From assembly GCF_963675165.1 (NCBI RefSeq), contig NC_087389.1, positions 6,124,621 through 6,188,620 on the forward strand: 64,000 nucleotides of DNA, written 5' to 3'. This document shows positions 10,721 to 24,348 of the stretch, one piece after another. The notes below the pieces were generated by a model. That model had not been told where the DNA came from. It saw nothing but the letters and a program-made list of their open reading frames with translations, and searched no databases. Origin of the DNA: Halichondria panicea (taxonomy: Eukaryota; Porifera; Demospongiae; Suberitida; Halichondriidae). Position 1 is the first letter of the stretch. Each line of letters opens with the position of its first letter. Made by a program: the position numbers and the translations under genes.

Positions 10721-13700
10721 ATGCCAGTGAGTGCATATAATTACAGGCTACTGCATAGATCTAATTATATTATAATTATATATACAAGCTATAAAGTGGA
10801 TGTGCATATGAGCATGACCTCCTATAAACTACTGCATAATTATAGTCTTCTTAAGTTACAGCTCTCCCTCCCCATGTAGGGCAAGCGTCCGATAGCTCAG
10901 AGCAAGGTTGTCTTTATCTCACTCCTAGTGGTGGACATGCTCAACACCATCCTGCAAGAGACCATCACACTCTCCAAGGGTGATCGAGTAGCAAGTGCCC
11001 GAGCTGCCATCGTTGTCTTTGTTCTCTGTATGATTGTATTATTTGGCCCGTTAACGATTGGCCATTATGTCTATTTCTGCATAGCAAGAAAAAATCCAGT
11101 CAGTTTTATTACATCTCTCCTTGAAATTATGGGAGTGCTTTTCTTTTTCTATGGCAACAATATCACAAGTATTATCAACAGCTGGAGAATTGAGTTAGGT
11201 TGTGACTCTCAATGCGTCCTCGATAATCAAATAGCAGCTGCTTTCTCTTTGGGAATGTCTCTAATCATTATTCAGATAGTTCCGTCTGTTCTGAAAAAGT
11301 TGTTAAAGTTGCTGAAGAGAAAACAACAACATGTGAAGAAAACAAGATCACCTGATTGGTACACTGCGCTTGATTTGATCACGATGTTTATCAAGATCAA
11401 TTAACACCATCTACTCGGCTATTGTTGGGATGACACAATCCACTGATTTCTGCAGCAGCACTGAAGTTGCTGCAAGTTCAGTTTTCCTGTCCGTTTGTGT
11501 TCTACTGGGAATTGCTAGTGAGTTAATCGATTATTTCTATGCTTTGGACACGAATTTAAAGAGCAACAAAGAATACATCGACAAGTCATTGGTAACTATC
11601 GGCATGATTCTTATTGTCACTATTTGCCTTCCCTTTTATTTACTGGCCGATAATTTCCAGCCTCTCGATTGTGCGTTCAGTTGTGACACTATTGTTGCTA
11701 ATGCGACCATCAGCACAACCACATGCAACCGGACGGCCAACAGTGGAGTTAGACTGGGGTTTACCCTAACCACGCTTATTATCGTCCTCATCTTCTCCAG
11801 TGTTTATTTCTATCATGTTCGATTAGCTGAAATAAATCGAAAGAAGCTGAAGAGTAACATTGTTATAATTACTGGGACACAGCTGGATAATTTAATGATT
11901 ACATGTGAAGCTAGCTATAATTACGTGTGTAGCATCTGTTGCATGGGCACATTAAGTGGTAGGTACATGGGATGTCAGAGACAAAGTTTTGTTTGAAGTG
12001 CTCCCAGAAGTAATGGTGGAGTGTATTCTTTGTTGAAGTTAGTGGTGCGCTGATATCCATCAGCATAGTGGGCATCAAGTTCCATAACCTTGTGATACGA
12101 TTGAGGTAGAAGTGTCTGCTTGCGCTGTAGTGATTGGCTTGTACAGTGAGTTTGTTGTTGCAACTGAAGCGGGTGCGACCAGTAACGAATTTGATGTGAT
12201 CTCTTATGTTGAAGTTGTCCGAGGGTTCCTTTAAGTGACTTTACTAGAAACATTATGTCCTGTATTTCAAACCAGTACATTAGAGGTAGTAGCTTCAAAT
12301 CGGACAGCCTTGATCTGTATGAGCTTGAGTAATCATTGAGTATGAATTTGGTGGCTCTCCTCTGGATTCTTTCTAGTTTTTGAATGTCCTTGATCAAATT
12401 TGGTCTCCAGACTTGGGAGCAGTAGGTGACCTGGGATCTAACTAGGGTTATATATAACGATTTTTTTGTGCTGGTTTCTGATTTCATTGAAATCGTCCGT
12501 CGGATGAGGTTAAGAGCTCGGTAGGCCTTAGACGATATGAGGTTATAATGCAGTGACCAGGAGAGGTTGTTGGCTATGCACAAGCCTAGGTCTTTTTCTT
12601 TTGTAGCAAAGTTAAGGTGAGAATTGTGGATTGAGTAGAGTGTATTAGGGTTGTCTTCGTGCCAGCTAGGATGAGTTATGCGCAGCACATTACATTTTCC
12701 TTCATTGAGTTGCATGTTCCAAGTAGTGCACCAGGATGACAACTGGTTGATGTCTGTTTGTAATTCCAATTGGTCTTCCGTAGAAGTGATGCACTTTACT
12801 AGCTTTGTGTCGTCCGCAAATAGAAATGGATTGGCAGATGAGATGCACTCCGGTAGGTCATTGATAAAAATAATAAATAACAGTGGGCCTAGGATGCTTC
12901 CTTGCGGAACTCCTGACATAACTGGTAAGTAGTTGGATGGAGTATTAATAACACTTGTGAAGTGTATCCTGTCATGTAGGTACGATTTAAACCACAGCCA
13001 AAGAGGAGGGCCTGTGATGCCTGTCTTCCAAAGCTTTAGCAACAGCTCATTGTGTGGGACCGTGTCGAAAGCTTTCTTAAAATCTAGGTAAGTTGACATC
13101 TGTAGGTTTTCGGTTTTCTATGTTGTCAAAAACTTGGGAAAAGAATAGGATTAATTGAGAAAGACATGATCGGTTTCTTAGGAACCCGAATTGTTGGCAT
13201 GTTATCTTTGGTCTCACGAATGTAATAATTTTCTTGTAGATGATAGTTTCAAAGACTTTGGATATAATTGGGAGAAGAGAGATGGGCCGAAAGTTTTCTA
13301 CAAGATGGGGGTCGCCCTTCTTTGGGATTGGGCAGATTTTGTGGACCTTCCAGTGGGGTGGGAAAGTATGTGAAGATAGGCTAGAATTGAAAATGTGTGT
13401 GACTGATCTTGTGAGAGCGGTAGCACAGCATTTGAGGGTTGACGCATTTATATTATCGTGGCCTGGTGACTTTGTTGTGTCTAGTGAGGTGAGGGTTTCG
13501 TACACCTCAGACTCTTCTATAGAGATAGAGCTCAGTTGATAAGTGGGGGAGGGCATTTTGTCCCATGGAGGAAGTGTATAGTCACTTCTTGTGAATGTCG
13601 AGTTAAAGTATTTGTTGAATATTTCAGCAATCTGTCCAGTCTCTGTGATGATGGAGCCGTTGTGGATTATTGTTCTAGTTTGTGGACTTTTCTTACTTAG

Positions 13701-14439
13701 GTCGCGCAGATGACGGAATAGTTTACTTGGGTTGAACTTAAAGCATACTGCCAACGATTTTTCGTACTCAGATTTGGCAGTTGTCATTAGTTCCTGGAGA
13801 TGAGTAGACAAGTTAGATAGCCTTAGGGATGTACTCTCAGTGGGTTTGGATTTGTTTCTGCGTGTAAGCGTTTTGCAGCGATTGATAGTATGTCTCATTT
13901 CTGTGGTATACCATTTTGGGCTTTTTGACTTCTGAGAGTTAAATTTGGGCACAAATATTTCCTGTGCTCTTGAGATGATTTTTTCTAGATGGACTGAACA
14001 GGCAGGCTTGGGTTGGCAGATAAAAAACTCAGACATGGAATTAAAATTTGCTTTTTTAAAGTTGTAGTTGCTGGCCGGTTTGTCTTTAGAGAGTAGTTTT
14101 GGTGTTTTTAAGCCATCTAGTGAGAACGTGATAAGGAAGTGATCAGACATAGGTGAACAATTAGACGAGTCAATGTGCAGGTTGAGTATCCTAAAAGGGG
14201 TGGGGCTGGTCTTGCAGGTACACTCGTAGATCATCAATCTATAGTATACACTGTACTGTTTTATAATAATTATCGAATGCTATGAACTTTACTTCCAATT
14301 TTCAATTTATATTAGGTACTTGAAGAGATCTTTGAACGATTCCGGAACTTTACTTTTGACTTTGAAGAGTTTCATGTTCACATTACACACTGTGCATATG
14401 GCAAATGACACTATATCATTAGTAACATACAAATCTTGA
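10721..14439 (+). CDS. multi-pass membrane protein of unknown function (4 exons)
   Basis: Model: 10721-10726, 10880-11358, 11456-11962, 14316-14439. Phases join and give 371 residues; the frame changes near 11400, which the 97-bp intron 11359-11455 explains. The alternative is a frameshift. About seven hydrophobic segments are visible, for example VVFISLLVVDML, AAIVVFVLCMIVLFGPLTIG, FITSLLEIMGVLFFF, FSLGMSLIIIQIV, VFLSVCVLLGIASELI, IGMILIVTICLPFYLL and LTTLIIVLIFSSVYFY. A loop between the last two has several Cys and Asn-x-Thr sites (NATISTTTCNRT), suggesting it is outside the cell. No family recognised. The last intron (11963-14315) contains a LINE in the opposite direction. The stop lies 55 bases from the stop of the synphilin-like gene. 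Confidence 0.55.
11975..14237 (-). mobile_element. 5'-truncated non-LTR retrotransposon (LINE), reverse transcriptase remnant
   Basis: Reading on the minus strand, the frame opens at the very end of an endonuclease domain (SDHFLITFSL), goes through a linker, and then the reverse transcriptase: RPISLLPIISKVFE, CQQFGFLRNRS, LDFKKAFDTVPHNELL, SGVPQGSILGPLLF and the catalytic FADDTK. One frameshift lies at about 13077-13099, between the NIENRKPTDV and FKKAFDTV parts. The C terminus includes the usual LINE tail. The missing 5' part and the frameshift show it is dead. Type is CR1/Jockey-like by the RT motifs; it has no obvious poly-A tail. It sits in the last intron of the membrane protein gene, antisense to it. 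It is not the same sequence as the LINE at 51 kb. Confidence 0.85.
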
Positions 14440-14493
14440 GTATAAAAACAATGCAATAAAAATAATGAACAGTTTGTGCTATGCTAATAATAA

Positions 14494-15646
14494 TTATTTT
14501 TCTGATGATTTCCTAGAATTGTGTTCCGAGCTTTCACCTTTGACCCTCAGCGAGTCCCCGTCCAACTTGCCATGGTGACTATGGGATGGACTTTGACCTG
14601 GGCTTGATACTGATTTGATCTCTGTCGGGTTGTCATAGCGACTGTAGTCTGGAAACTCGGTAATAGTTTTAGAGAACTTGACTTTCGGAGCCGATCTCCT
14701 AGCATCTCTACAGTGTGTGGGCGTGTGTGAGTGGGGGGTAATTTATAAAGAACAGAAATAATGCTGCAACTAAAGTGACTGCTATAGTATACACACACGA
14801 TTGGTAATACACAGTGACACTAGCAAGTGTATGCAATGGCCGAGTGGTCTCCCAGTAAAGTGTAGGGATAACTCACTCTGTGTGTCTCTGGCTCCTGGAG
14901 GACCTCTCACTCTTGCTATCAGCCTGGGCACAGAAATCAAACAATGTAGGTGGCTACTAAAGTCTATACTGATGGCTACATTGAAACCTGTCTATACCCT
15001 ACAAGTAGCCTCTATAATACAGCCAGGTTAATGGGCCCCAAAACCTCTGCCCGGTGCATGGCCACTACCAAACAGGTATGATACAGTGCGTACGTAACTC
15101 TACTGTATTGCACACAAGCTACACACATGTACAGTGTCTCTCACCTCATCTGACTTGCTGTAGAGGCGCTGTATGATAGGAGTGAGGGGGGAGAAGGTTC
15201 GGGTCATACCACCACCACGTTTACGAGCCTCTCGATTAGCATTCATACGCTGAGCTACTGACGTCATCTGCTTCCTGTGTGTGTGTGGGGGGGTGCAGTC
15301 ATAGTGTGTGTGTGCGCGTGGTGGGAAGGTGCAGTCATAGTGTGTGTGGGGGGGGGGGGGGGGGGGTGCAGTCATAGTGTGTGTATAGGCACACCAGTTA
15401 AACTTCAAGCACGGACATGTTGCAGTAGTTGAACATCTTTCAGCAGCCATAACTAGTACTGTCCAAATTTCCAAAAGTTGATGATTTTCTGAAAGCTTAG
15501 AAAGAGACCTTTCAAATGATGTATTTTAATCCAAAATTTAGATGGGGACATAATTAAATTGTCATTTTTCGACTTTGAACCATGGGCTATTTATTATGCC
15601 TCGAGGCGTAGCCGCACGAGGGATACGGTAAAGCTGACTGTGTGTG

Positions 15647-15681
<35 letters not shown>

Positions 15682-18600
15682 GTGTGTGTGTATTCCAGCT
15701 ATAACTGCTCAACGGTTACAATGCGACGAAAACTAACAGCTTCTGTAGGCTTCTAGCCACGTTCTCTTGGATTTTGATTCGTGGATTAGCAAACTAAAGC
15801 TTGTTTCTCGAGTTATGGCTAGTTTGACTCACATCAAAGGCTGTTGCAGTCTCTTCAGAATCTTTCATAGCATCATCTGTTCGCACAAACTTTCTATTCA
15901 ACTTATGAGTTTGCCTTGCACTTAAGCGCTAGCTTTTTGTTGGCTACAAGAGTTAGAAACAACTGCTAAAGACGCTAGCTATTTTAGTAGCCATTATTGA
16001 TTGAACTTGCAGACACACCCCTATTCCTGGATGTAGATCTAATGCGCATGCGCGCTCAATACCACGTGTAAGAGAATCCATTTTGCAGAATCAGAATCAA
16101 TTTTCTTCTTTGTTGAGGTCCAGGTAAGTAGCCACAAACCAACCTTTTCTGCATTATTTTCAATTTGTATTATTCGATTAACCTTTCTATAACACTCTAA
16201 TACTTTTGAGCGAAAGCAAAAACATGGCGAGAGGCATTAGCACAGCGCCAGCTTCAACACTAGTTATCTATGGTATCGGGCTAAATTGGCAAATTCTGTC
16301 ATCTCCCAAATAACAACATTGATGGTATCATTTGAAAGGTATTTTTCTAAGCTTTCGGAAAATTATAAAATCATTGAAATTGGATCCACGGAATTCAAGT
16401 TATGGCGACTGAACGAGTCCACTAACCAATTGATTAAACGGGGGACATGTACATGTAGTACATACCTGCACATTAATTTATACTATTCACTCACTCTAAC
16501 ACTTCTTGGGGGGTGGCTGTTCGATAGTCAATGGTATTATGGTCCTCCCCTTTATCTGCCGCCTCATGACCTCTGTCTTTTGACCCTCGCGACCTCTTCT
16601 TAGCGGCAGGATCCGGGGGTACAGGGGGACGATTGGAGGATCGTTTAGGAGTAGTGGGTGGTTCAGGGGGTGCCTTCCGCACAGGTACTTGACTCCTGCT
16701 GGGGGGAGGGGGTTGATAATTCACTTTTCGCATCATTTGATACTCTACTTACGTACAAGTTGATAATTCACTTTTTGATTATATACGCCATTAATTTTGA
16801 TAAGTTATAGTTATTATGAACATTGCATACTCATTACACTTACTTCTTATTGGCTGATGGTGCAGTAGCCCCTCCCCCTCCAGTGGGCGGAGTGTCCTGG
16901 TTCATGTGCAGTATTGATGCCATGAGGTCGACGTGATGTTCCCTCATCTTAGTCAGTCTCTCCTCGTGACTAGTCAGCAGTTTAGTAATGGCAGATTCAT
17001 GCTCTTTCTCTAGACTGGAGAATGCATCTCGTAACTGTCCATTATCCTTCTGTACACTGGGTGGGTGTGACAAGGGGGAGGGGCTTATTACAGTAACAGT
17101 GCAGATATTGAGAATGTTTATACAACAAATAGACAGCTAAACTAGCAATTCTCATAGCGAGACAATCTCAGTACAGACTACAGTGTACATACAAACCACC
17201 ATACACACACACACTACACACATCCCTCCCCAAATTAAAGGGGTCCCCCTCCCTCCACTTACATAGCGAGCTGCTCAGCCATGTGTGTCAGTTCTCCGGA
17301 GAGTGCCCAACAAGTCTCGTACATCATGAGATAGCGGACACAGATATTCTGACCCATAGCATCGGCCCAATCCACCGGCTTCTGGTTCTCCCTGTCCGTG
17401 TGGACCATGCTGTAGCCAAAGTCCATGAGCAGCTGTGTGTGTGTGTGTGTGTGGGTGGTATGTGTGTGAGCGGTGTGGGGGTGTGTGTGGTATGTGTGTG
17501 TGTGTGTGTGGGTGGTGTGGGGGTGTGTGTGAGGAGGGGAGTGATACAGCTAGACTTAGAAACTAAATATCTAAAAACATGATTGCAGTTATCGTTGCTA
17601 CAGTAGCTATACGATACACACGTTTCAGACTTGAGCAAGCACTTATTACACTAACAGCACACACCCACCCACTCACACATCCGCCCACTTACCTGTAGAC
17701 AGTCGAGGTGTCCTCCCTGTGCGGCAAAGTGGGCGGGGGTCACACCAGACTCATCCAGTATCTCTGTCACTTCCGACTGTTCGTTCCTCTTCTTCACCGT
17801 CTTGAGAAGCCACTCAAGGCACTTGGCCTGTCATGTGATGAGCACGTATACCATAGGAATATCATGTGACAACTAGAATAATATAAATACTGTCAGTGTA
17901 GTATATAGTATACAAGAACAGTGGATTTTACTTAATTTTAATTTTGCGTCGAAATTCCAAAAATTGTTTGACAACAAATTACTCGTTACTCCCACTCGTT
18001 ACAAGATTAGTACTCACAAATACAGTCTCTGTACAAATTGTTAGGGTATTAGCGTAACCAGGTTAGCCTGCAGCTGACTACATGAACAGTGTGGGCAGGA
18101 GCTAAGGTGTGTACATGTAGCTACAGCCTCAGCTCGTTAATCACTGTAGGTCACTATAAATATACTAGCTTATGTTTTATTATGTAATCAAAACTTGGAA
18201 CAGTCTAAGTTAGCCCAGAGTTGTCTTAAGTGGCAATCTCGTTTCCTCGTAAACTAGGCCGGTGGTTAGTACCAACCACCACCACCACTGACTAGCGTGG
18301 GCACATCCCTGGGCCTAGGTTATTGGTCTCACTTGTTAATCAGTGGATTTGGCCGCTAAATACGAAAAATTACAGTCAGCAACTGTGTAATACTACTCTT
18401 AACTCTAGTTATGGCAGTCGACATTAGCGACTAAGTGTGGCCTGTGCTCAGTGTTATTAGTGGCTCACCTGTCCATGGAACGCAGCGTGATGCATGAGAG
18501 TCTCTCCCCCAGTGTCCCTCACTTGGAAGGGGATCTTAGCCTCCTCCACTAGCCATTGGAGACACTCTACTGAACCACCCTAGTGGAGGGGGGGCAATAG

Positions 18601-21600
18601 CAATCAACTATTAGGACTGAATGCAGAATTACATTCTCAATCTTCAATTAATTTCAAGGCACTCAATTTTTCGTAGACTGTCCAAACTGAACATTTCTAG
18701 ATTTTCGAGGATAAGTTTCAAATACAGAAATGTCAGTGTCAAACGGACAACCAGTAACTGCCTATTAGTAAGTGTGTTCCCTGTACCTGTATAGCGAGCA
18801 TGGCGGGTGTGGTGAATGAGTCATCTGGTATCTGCAGTGCGGAGGAGGGCAGTCCACTCTCCACTAGGAACTGTATGATGGGCAGGCGGCCATGGAGGGC
18901 AGCCTTGTGGGCCAGACTGAAGTGGTGCTCGTTACTACCGTACGTGTCCACCTCGTGACTGCTCAACATGTGATGCTATGTGGGGGGTAAGATATCATCA
19001 TTCACATGGACTGTGGGTTGTATTAATCAATGGTTCTACAGCTGCATTATTTGCATTCCGTGGATCAAATTTCAAATCAAATTTCTTAGAAAAAAACCTT
19101 TCAAATGGTGTCATAATAAAATAAAATAAATTTTTTGCCATGGATTATAATAGCCGGATGGTCCAAAATAAAAAATGACAATTATGCAAATTTTTTGTTG
19201 AATATTATTTGAAAGATCCCTTTAAAATTGTACAAACAACTGTACTAAAGTTATAGCTGTTAAACTGCAACCCCCCTCCCCCCCCCCCCCCCCAATTCAA
19301 GCCCTTGTACGACAAATCCCGGGGCTCACCAGAGTCTTGATGTCTCCATTAGCAGCCGCCTCGTGTGCTAGACTAACATTGTTCTTAGAGAATGGTTCGT
19401 GTCTCGGCAGTTTGTTGGTCATGTGATGTGAGGGGGAGTATTGTTGTTGGTCTGATCTCATGTACTGCATACCAGGGGGAAGTCCTCTGTGGCTCATGTG
19501 ATGCTCATGTGACCCAGGGTGGTGCTCATGTGATCCGATGTAATCGTGCGGTGGTGGCCTATAGCCGTGATGCGCTACAATGTATTGGTGGGGGGCGTGA
19601 GCCTGTGACGAGTGGGCGGCGTGGGCCTGTGAGGAGTGTGGGGGAGAGATGTGATGATGCCGACTAGCCGCTGCCTCGTACGCCATTGAGGGGTGGGCGG
19701 GATACATTCCAGTGTGAGTTGTGTAGGCTAGTTCTGCTCTGTGGGGATCGTACATGTAGCGATGGTCTTGCTGTGAGAGACTTGGAGGTGGTACAATGCC
19801 TTGTGTTATGCCCTGAGGTATGCCTTGAGGGGGTGGCTGTGATAGGCTAACGTAGGTAGGGTAGGGGTCTGCGTGATGGTGTGAGTGGTGTGGAGGGGGC
19901 GGATAATGGGCCTGCCCGCCAGATGGTGGGTGTGGTTTAGATTTTGATGGATCTGGTTTGAGCATCGGAATTTCTGAATGTGCAGAATCGGTTTGTTCTT
20001 CATCATTGATAATGGCCAACTCTTCCACACTTGAGCTACGAGAGTCACCCACTAATCGACCTTGTGATCCCTCTGCTATCGTGCCAGAGTGGGTGGGGCT
20101 TATCTTGGAGGCCCCGCCCACTGGGCTCGGACCTGCCGATCCGTTTGAACTACTTTTATCTTTGTCTTTATCATTCGTTGGTGAAGCATCTTTTTCGTTC
20201 TTTGTAGCCCCTCCAGAATGGTTTCCGTTTTGATTGAATTGCGATACTTTTAGAGCCACGTTAGTTCTAATCTGACGAACTGAATCTTCGCTGTCGATCT
20301 TTCTAGCTTCTAAAGTCCTCATAAGTTTTGATGGCTTCTGGTTGGTCGAATGTGAGTTTACGTGGTGACGTGTGTTTGGTATAGAGAGAGAAACTTTCCC
20401 CATCTGTACTGTAGTGGTACCTGCAGAATGTGTGGGAGGGGTGTAGAATGTGTGGGAGGGGGCAGAATGTGTGGGAGGGGGCAGAATGTGTGGGAGGGGT
20501 GCAGAATGTGTGGGAGGGGGCAGAATGTGTGGGAGAGGTGTAGAATGTGTGGGAGGGGGCAGAATGTGTGGGAGGGGTTGTATTAATAATTATTATTATT
20601 GTTGCATACGTATCATTTTATGACTGTCTCAGCTATTATATTACAAGAGGCAGAATCAGTAACTATAGCTAATTATATATAAGGTAAGTAACTATACAAG
20701 GTACATGTACACAGTAGATTGAAGTCTATTTGTGTTGAGTTTGACCTTCATAAAGTTGTCATAACTTTGTCATACATTACTGAAATTCAAAGTTTATATA
20801 ATTATATACCATTGGATTCCTTGTTAAAAAGCGCTTCTATCTATATGCTGTAGAGCTGGTAAGCTCCAACCAGCTAAAAGTTAGCATTTTCCATGTAGAA
20901 GTCCCAGGCATACTTGTCCACCACATAAAGCATAAATGAAGCCATAATTGACCACATAACTTCCGGGGCCGAACTCAACGCAACTAGACTTCAGTGCCTA
21001 TAACTATACATGTACATCTCTATACACCGTGCACACTCTAGCATTAAGGTACCACTACAGCGGGTAATCTTCGTTGGTGAAAATGTTTGTAGAACCAAAA
21101 TGAGATGCTTAACTTTTAAATTTCCAAATATCAAATTTTCAGCAAATGAACATAATTATATAGCCCATGGTATTTTGTAGAAAATGGGCCAAAAAATGAT
21201 TTGAACTACCTTAAATCTTAAATCTAAGCTTCCTTCAGAAAATCAATTGGGTCTCCAGAATTAATCAGATTTGGCACTTATTATATTGCATGGGGCTGTG
21301 TCTACGTACCTCTGTTGTTATGTTGAACCTTGACCTCCTCCTCCCCACCCTCACGCCCCACACTCCCCACAGCATGTATACTCTCAATCATGTGACGATG
21401 TATCTGTTTGCCGAGGGTACTGTTGGGGGTGGAGCTAGGACTGCTCTCCCCTGAGGGGGATCCCCTCTCTCCAGGATCAATTAACACCTGTGTGTGTGTG
21501 GGCGGGGAAACACGCGTGTAACAACACAGACACACATCTCACAGTTGGCAGTTTGTATTATTAATAGCTGTGTATAGGAATGGGAAGAAAAATTTTATGT

Positions 21601-23175
21601 ACAATAGTTATCATTATAATTATAGCTACACAGTGGTTGGGCGTGGCTCTACCGTTCCTGACGGGAGGTCGGGTTGCAAGTCTATCTAGGATTTGTTCTG
21701 CGGCACTAGAGTGGCGCCCTATCAGATTGCAGCATTTTTCACGTGCTTGGTTACACTTCAGCAGAACAAATCCCAGATAAGCTTGCAACCCGACCTCCCG
21801 TCAGGGACGATAGAGCCACACCCAACTAGGTACACAGTACCAGTACATGTACATGTACATCATTTATAGGTACATGTACATGCATGTACTGTACATGGCC
21901 CTTTAGATGTAGAGTACAGGCCGGGGAGATACATGTCATGTACAGCATAAACATACATTGTACTTTACAATAGCTGTTGCCTGTGTTCAGTAGGTACACC
22001 TTTAATTCACTTCACGACAAAATTAATTAGATACTCACCTCGTTAGTGCCGTTATCGGGGGAGTCCCTGTTGCTATGGTGACCTGTCACTGTCGGGTACA
22101 TCTTTGTTGGGACCAACTTGGAATTGACCACACCCATATTGTTGTTAGGGGCAACAGGATCGTACGAATACATTGAAGAATTTGATTGGCCATCTTGTAT
22201 AATTGGACCATAAGAAGGCTTCCCTACACCACTAGGCCGAGGCACCCATTGATATTGCTGCCCACCTCCCCCTGAGGAAAGCTGACTCGGCGGTAATGGG
22301 CCGACCGTATGCTTCGGATAATGAAGATGGTGTGTTTCATACGGCTTCCTTGAACGAGGCGTCAATGTCACATGACCTGAAGGTACATGTTGCTGCAGTG
22401 TTCGTGGTCCAGTAGCAGATGAATTAAATCCAATTCTCTTTGTTGAGAAGTGAGAGTTTATTCGAGGGTGGGGATTTGGAGGTGGTGGTGGTGGGTGTGG
22501 TCTTGCATGTGACGATGGGAGGGGTGGGGGTTGTGATGAGGGTGGAGGGAGGTGTGAGTGTGTGGTGGGCGGAGATCGTGACGAGTGGTCAGAACCTGAC
22601 GATACAGGACTCACTGAAGAGTGGTTGGGGCTCATCGAAGACCTGTGGTGTGGGTGTGTGTGTGTGAGTGTGTGTGTGTGTAGGTAATTACAGGAGACAA
22701 TATACGATAACGATCAGATATCAGATAGGATTATAATAATGATCACTATATTTAGTTATTGCGGGCACTGGCAAACAATGTGACAAATACCTCAGTGCAA
22801 GGGAGGGCACGAGCATTCAATATTGTTACACTAGCTATTTAACGACATGTATTATTGTAGCATCAACTCAATCAGTGGGAGAGGTGGTTTTATTATTCTA
22901 GTAGCACCCGCCTCGTTGCTCTAGTGATGTGAAAACAATGAAACTATGGCCAGAGAACTACACCCAATAAAACCACAGTATTACTAAAAAGGTCACGATG
23001 TCCTCCCAACACACTCCTACTAATGAGGTATTCAGTCAATGCTACGTATGCTCGATACATTATTCTACTACGTACACTGTTACCTTGGTGACACGGTGTG
23101 GTTGCGTGGGTGTTGCTTGGACGTCATGTGATCTCCATCGTTTTCACATTCTTCTTCGGCTATCGGAGAAAACTG

Positions 23176-23206
<31 letters not shown>

Positions 23207-23222
23207 TGTGTGTTGGATGGAT

Positions 23223-23270
<48 letters not shown>

Positions 23271-24314
23271 GGGTGTGTGTGGGGGTGGGTGGATGTTTAA
23301 ACCCATACTCCCACAAACCATCTGGTCATTACAGCTACATGTAGTTCTGTAGTTTTGTATCCAACACAATCAACAACAAGTTAATGCACGTATAATTATA
23401 CACTATGATCCAATAATTGAAAAGCTATTAATTTGGACTGACTAATTCAATCATCGCCCTCTTAGCGCCCACTTACATTACAACAACACATCAACCACCC
23501 ACCACACACACACAAGTACTAGACAATGACCACATTAACCACCCACCACACACACACAAGTACTAGACAATGACCACATTAACCACCCACCACACACACA
23601 CAAGTGCTAGACAATGATACAGAATGTACAGACAGTATAGTGTGATATTTACATATTGGACTGAACCATTGTCAATCCATCAGTAGTTACTTATTTCTCC
23701 ACATCCACTTGTTATCAATATTTTATATAGAGATATACGTGAGTGTTTAAAAACAAAACAATCTTTTGGACAGAAATAAATTCAAAAACAGGGATAGTTG
23801 TACACGTTAACTATTATATAAGTGACGTGAGAGCCATGCAGTCTAGCCGGTCACATTGAAACCATAAGTAGCTCCCCAGACAAAGCTATTATTATAATCA
23901 GATTAAAATCATAATCAACGTGAGAACCAGTCTATGATATACCACACACACCTGCATGTGAGGAAGGTCATATAGACAATAAGCACCACGAGGAAGAAGC
24001 CAATAATGGAGGTCTCATGATCCCAATAATGGAGGTCTCATGATCGGAACAAGGAATTAATTTTTCCGGTTGATTAATGAGAGGTCATAACAGTCAGCCA
24101 TACATGTATATATATATATAGTCCCGTCTAATCAATCACCCACCCACACCCACACACACCCACGCAAGCACACCCACACGTGTTCTTGCCGGCGTAGACC
24201 ATCGAATAATTTGCTAAAATGCCCGCTGCACAAAATTAGCTATAAGCTATAGACTGACAACATGGCTGTGCTAGTCAAGCTAGTCAAGTAAAAGGCTTGC
24301 AAATTAATGGTATC

Positions 24315-24348
<34 letters not shown>

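Noticed and set aside
12678-13539. Plus-strand frames across the LINE at 12-14 kb
   Set aside because: Antisense shadows; the minus strand gives clear reverse transcriptase motifs.
19392-20233. Plus-strand frames opposite the large synphilin-like exon
   Set aside because: Shadows of the His/Pro-rich minus-strand exon.
23080-23369. Thr-His-rich and Cys-Val-rich frames
   Set aside because: Products of the GT microsatellite; only the short part FSPIAEEECENDGDH is a real exon (synphilin-like, minus strand).
23490-23622. Possible CRISPR-like array (regular repeats)
   Set aside because: Only three direct tandem units with no unique spacers, in a eukaryotic intron; an ordinary minisatellite.
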